A stretch of 64,000 nt of DNA from an uncultured Methanospirillum sp. (GTDB lineage Archaea > Halobacteriota > Methanomicrobia > Methanomicrobiales > Methanospirillaceae). The DNA lies in assembly GCF_963668475.1 (NCBI RefSeq), contig NZ_OY764544.1:3162001-3226000 (forward strand), written 5' to 3'. Both the position numbers and the translations under genes were made by a program. Each line of letters opens with the position of its first letter. Position 1 is the stretch's first letter. Shown here piece by piece: positions 61,745 through 64,000 of the stretch. The notes beneath the pieces were generated by a model, which did not search any database, was not told where the DNA came from, and was given only the letters and a program-made list of their open reading frames with translations.

Positions 61745-62149
61745 TTAGCGAAGCACGTATTGAAAGCCAGCCTGTTCAAAGTGATGATCTGAAGAGTAAG
61801 CAATGGCAATATTCTTCTCTTTCATCACTTCAAAAGAGAGACAGTCTGTGAGACTCCAGTCTTTATCGAGGTAATCAGAATAATGCGTGAGAGCTTTCAT
61901 GAGGAGCGGTTCATCTGTCTTTACAACCTGTATCTGTTCGGTTGAGTAACAATCCCTGATGAACTCTGCAATTATCTGTTTGCCGGTTTTTGAAAATGAA
62001 TTTCCGATCTCATAGATCACGGCATCTGTAATCCAGATCTCTGTATAATCAAAAAGTTTATGTGCAATTTCCAGAGCCTGCTTATGGTGCCTGTCTTCTG
62101 GAGTGAATATCACAATGACAAAAGAGGTATCGATGAAGACAGATCTCAT
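61745..62149 (-). CDS. vapC: PIN-domain toxin, VapC-like
   Basis: A 134-residue PIN-domain ribonuclease. Acidic active-site residues are visible in VFIDTSFVI (Asp near residue 7), VIYEIGN (Glu near residue 46), SLTDCLSFEVM (Asp near residue 102) and YSSDHHFEQAG (Asp near residue 120). Its start overlaps the antitoxin stop by four bases, the usual toxin-antitoxin arrangement. All catalytic positions appear intact. The target RNA is unknown. Confidence 0.88.
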   Translation of the reverse strand: MRSVFIDTSFVIVIFTPEDRHHKQALEIAHKLFDYTEIWITDAVIYEIGNSFSKTGKQIIAEFIRDCYSTEQIQVVKTDEPLLMKALTHYSDYLDKDWSLTDCLSFEVMKEKNIAIAYSSDHHFEQAGFQYVLR

Positions 62150-62388
62150 TCTCGTTGTTCGCCTTTTTTCGGGGTTCCATAGAGGTAATGATCATGTTCG
62201 TCGGAAAGATCAGATGGACCCGATATGGTTCCTGCATTTCTGATAAGAAACTCAATTGCATGTTCTGATCTTCTCTTCGGATTCTTCTCTATTGTTAAGA
62301 TATATTCTGTATCTGGTTCTAGCTCCAGAGGTTCCAGAGTTTTGAAGGATGATCCATCATATGTTGCCCTGACCGTGATTGTACCCAT
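62146..62388 (-). CDS. vapB: antitoxin partner of the PIN toxin
   Basis: An 80-residue protein with an N-terminal beta-rich segment, ITVRATYDGSSFKTLEPLEL, resembling DUF104/AF2212-like antitoxins, and a charged C-terminal tail that would wrap the toxin. A GTG at 62397 is in frame, but GAGGTGA before the ATG at 62388 is correctly spaced, so 62388 is chosen. Its stop overlaps the toxin start. The family call is tentative; the pairing is not. Confidence 0.7.
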   Translation of the reverse strand: MGTITVRATYDGSSFKTLEPLELEPDTEYILTIEKNPKRRSEHAIEFLIRNAGTISGPSDLSDEHDHYLYGTPKKGEQRE

Positions 62389-62600
62389 ATCATTCACCTC
62401 TTTAGTCTTCAGCAGTTACCAGTATACATGATTCCTGCTCAAAAAACTTCACCCAACAGATAATTTTTTCTTGTATAAGTATCGAGTCACATCCAGAAAT
62501 TGTTATCTTGAGATAAATTGTGATCCCTGATTGATACATGCTCCCCTTCAAGTCAGGAAATACTTACCTTTCATATCCCTGTTCACACTAATACAAGAGT

Positions 62601-64000
62601 ATGGGTCGGCAGATCATCATCGCAGGAGTTGTAACTCTTCTCCTGATTATAACCGCCCTCTCTGTAATCTGGTTCAGTACTGATGATCACACTCTTCAAA
62701 CCCGGCTATCATCTCCTGATACCGGTGATCCGATACGTCTGACCTACACTGCCGGAGAAATCCCTGATGAGATCAACCAGAGTATCGCTGATACCACCCG
62801 TGACCTTGATGATCTTGCTGCAATTCCGGAACCCTCACGAAACTTCACGAACACCGATGTCAGGCTCGATGAAATCCTTGCTGACTTTGACGAAAAAACT
62901 TTAAAATATTCCCTTGTCGCCGAAATATCTACTGATCCGGCTGTAAAATCCGATGCTGAACAGGCTTCATACCACCGGGATGAATTCCTGAATGCGGTAT
63001 ACCTGCGAGAGGATATCGCACATGCTCTTTCCCGGGTAACTCCGGATCAGGGTATTGATCGAGAACTGCATAACAGGTTGACAGACGATTTCAGCCTTGC
63101 CCTCATTCAGGAAGATGTGACGGACGAGATGACCAATCTCAGCGAGAACCTCTCTGTACGAGGATCTGCGTATCTTGGAAATCAGCACGATGGGAATGCC
63201 TCGCTGAATCTTCCGCTGATCCCTGAGATCGTCGGCCTGAGAGAACAGATCACAGCCCTGCTCGGGTACGACTCCTTTGCAGACTACCAGATTGCACACT
63301 CCGGTGTACCGCTAGACAGAAACAGCCTCCTCACTTATCTCTACAACGCATCTGTTCCCTCAAGAAGGGCATCACACGAAGAGGCGGCAGAACTCCTTTG
63401 TGAGAGGCAGAAGACTGACCCAGGAGCATCTGCGGTCTATGACTATGAGATTCCGTCCCTCCGATCAGGTCTATCATCCCGGGTGAACGATACCAGTGCA
63501 ATCTCAGCATTCTTTCCTGCAGAGAACGTTATTGAACGACTCAACGATCTGGTGTCAGAGATATTCGGAATCCCTATCTCGCCTGTCACGTTCGCGGAGT
63601 ATCCTGGCATCCATCTCTTCAGAATCCCGCGTCCCAACTCTTCTGATACACAAGCCTGGTTTTACCTGTGGATTCGTCAGGAGAACAGCATCGGCAGTAC
63701 CTCTGGAAAGACGTACTTCATTCGTGCCGGTCACGAATCAAACGACAGATGGATCCCTCCGATATCGGCCCTCATAGTATCTGTTCCTGGGACCGGGGGC
63801 AGAGAGATAAACCTGTCACCTGTTGATCTCCAGGTGCTGTTTCATGAGTATGGCCACCTTCTCAGGCACAGCCTTGCCACCGGCAGGTATGCCACCCTCT
63901 CAAGCAGTGCCCGCGATCCTGGTGGGTACAGCGAGGTTTACTCACTCTTCTTCGAACAGTTTCTCTGGACTCCTGAAGTTCTTGATCGCATGTCTGGAAA
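62601..64000 (+). CDS. membrane-anchored M3-family metallopeptidase, 3' end outside window
   Basis: 466 residues are visible, open to the window edge. Residues 6-26 (IIIAGVVTLLLIITALSVIWF) form a signal or membrane anchor. The rest is helical, like the M3 peptidases thimet oligopeptidase and oligoendopeptidase F. The zinc motif HEYGH is at residues 415-419, and a further glutamate in GGYSEVYSLFFEQ fits the third ligand. Oligoendopeptidases are normally cytosolic, so the anchor implies extracytoplasmic peptide cleavage. Translated directly from the sequence; the stop codon is not in the window. Confidence 0.8.
   Translation, partial: MGRQIIIAGVVTLLLIITALSVIWFSTDDHTLQTRLSSPDTGDPIRLTYTAGEIPDEINQSIADTTRDLDDLAAIPEPSRNFTNTDVRLDEILADFDEKTLKYSLVAEISTDPAVKSDAEQASYHRDEFLNAVYLREDIAHALSRVTPDQGIDRELHNRLTDDFSLALIQEDVTDEMTNLSENLSVRGSAYLGNQHDGNASLNLPLIPEIVGLREQITALLGYDSFADYQIAHSGVPLDRNSLLTYLYNASVPSRRASHEEAAELLCERQKTDPGASAVYDYEIPSLRSGLSSRVNDTSAISAFFPAENVIERLNDLVSEIFGIPISPVTFAEYPGIHLFRIPRPNSSDTQAWFYLWIRQENSIGSTSGKTYFIRAGHESNDRWIPPISALIVSVPGTGGREINLSPVDLQVLFHEYGHLLRHSLATGRYATLSSSARDPGGYSEVYSLFFEQFLWTPEVLDRMSG

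Overview
The window is chromosomal DNA of a methanogenic euryarchaeon, most probably of the order Methanomicrobiales and perhaps close to Methanospirillum or Methanoregula. The evidence is archaeal-type ribosomal proteins and RNA polymerase subunits (RpoD with a ferredoxin domain, RpoN, RpoK), a mevalonate pathway using isopentenyl phosphate kinase, archaeal GluRS, NreA with a PCNA-binding tail, an Era-like GTPase beside a DUF2073-type gene, a DUF3821-type surface protein and very large PAS-rich kinases. TATA-box promoters with little or no leader recur. No search was run, so genus-level placement is inference.

Layout. 0-5 kb: an Era-like GTPase (minus strand), an overlapping run of CBS-only proteins with about 14 CBS motifs, and a leaderless deoxyhypusine synthase gene. 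5.1-18.7 kb: one long co-directional housekeeping cluster: tRNA-Ser(GCT), rps13-rps4-rps11-rpoD-rpl18e-rpl13-rps9-rpoN, tRNA-Pro(CGG) touching the rpoN stop codon, rpoK-eno-rps2, a MEMO protein, mvk-ipk-fni, RNase J, a prenyl synthase and gltX. It links translation and transcription with the early steps of archaeal lipid synthesis.

18.9-46.1 kb is accessory: an orphan acetolactate synthase large subunit, a MarR regulator and a bacterial-type LonA whose promoters share an inverted repeat, flavoprotein reductases, secreted PEGA and TPR proteins, a beta-lactamase-fold hydrolase, a decayed HepT toxin beside an intact MntA antitoxin, an MFS transporter, a membrane-anchored RidA, a secreted subtilase, a TauE/SafE exporter, two YkgJ-type cysteine-cluster proteins and dihydroxyacid dehydratase. 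A ~75-bp hairpin element lies directly behind two unrelated genes (ilvB and the subtilase) in the same orientation.

46.1-52.5 kb is a signal-transduction block in partial decay: one intact REC/PAS/GAF/kinase protein, a REC-PAS protein split by a frameshift, a receiver, a kinase fragment with at least two frameshifts, a zinc-ribbon/cysteine-rich PAS protein and a bacteriohemerythrin. Next, 52.7-53.6 kb holds two tandem 451-bp repeats with nested inverted repeats. Their best-conserved 157 bases differ at only two positions, and these face each other in a 12-bp stem. The opposite strand of each copy carries a 71-codon frame whose other differences fall mostly at third codon positions. This is the least explained part of the window.

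53.7-64 kb: a cation P-type ATPase whose likely TATA box lies at the end of the second repeat, two surface proteins (NHL/TIG and DUF3821-like), NreA, a VapBC-type pair, and a membrane-anchored M3 metallopeptidase cut by the window end.
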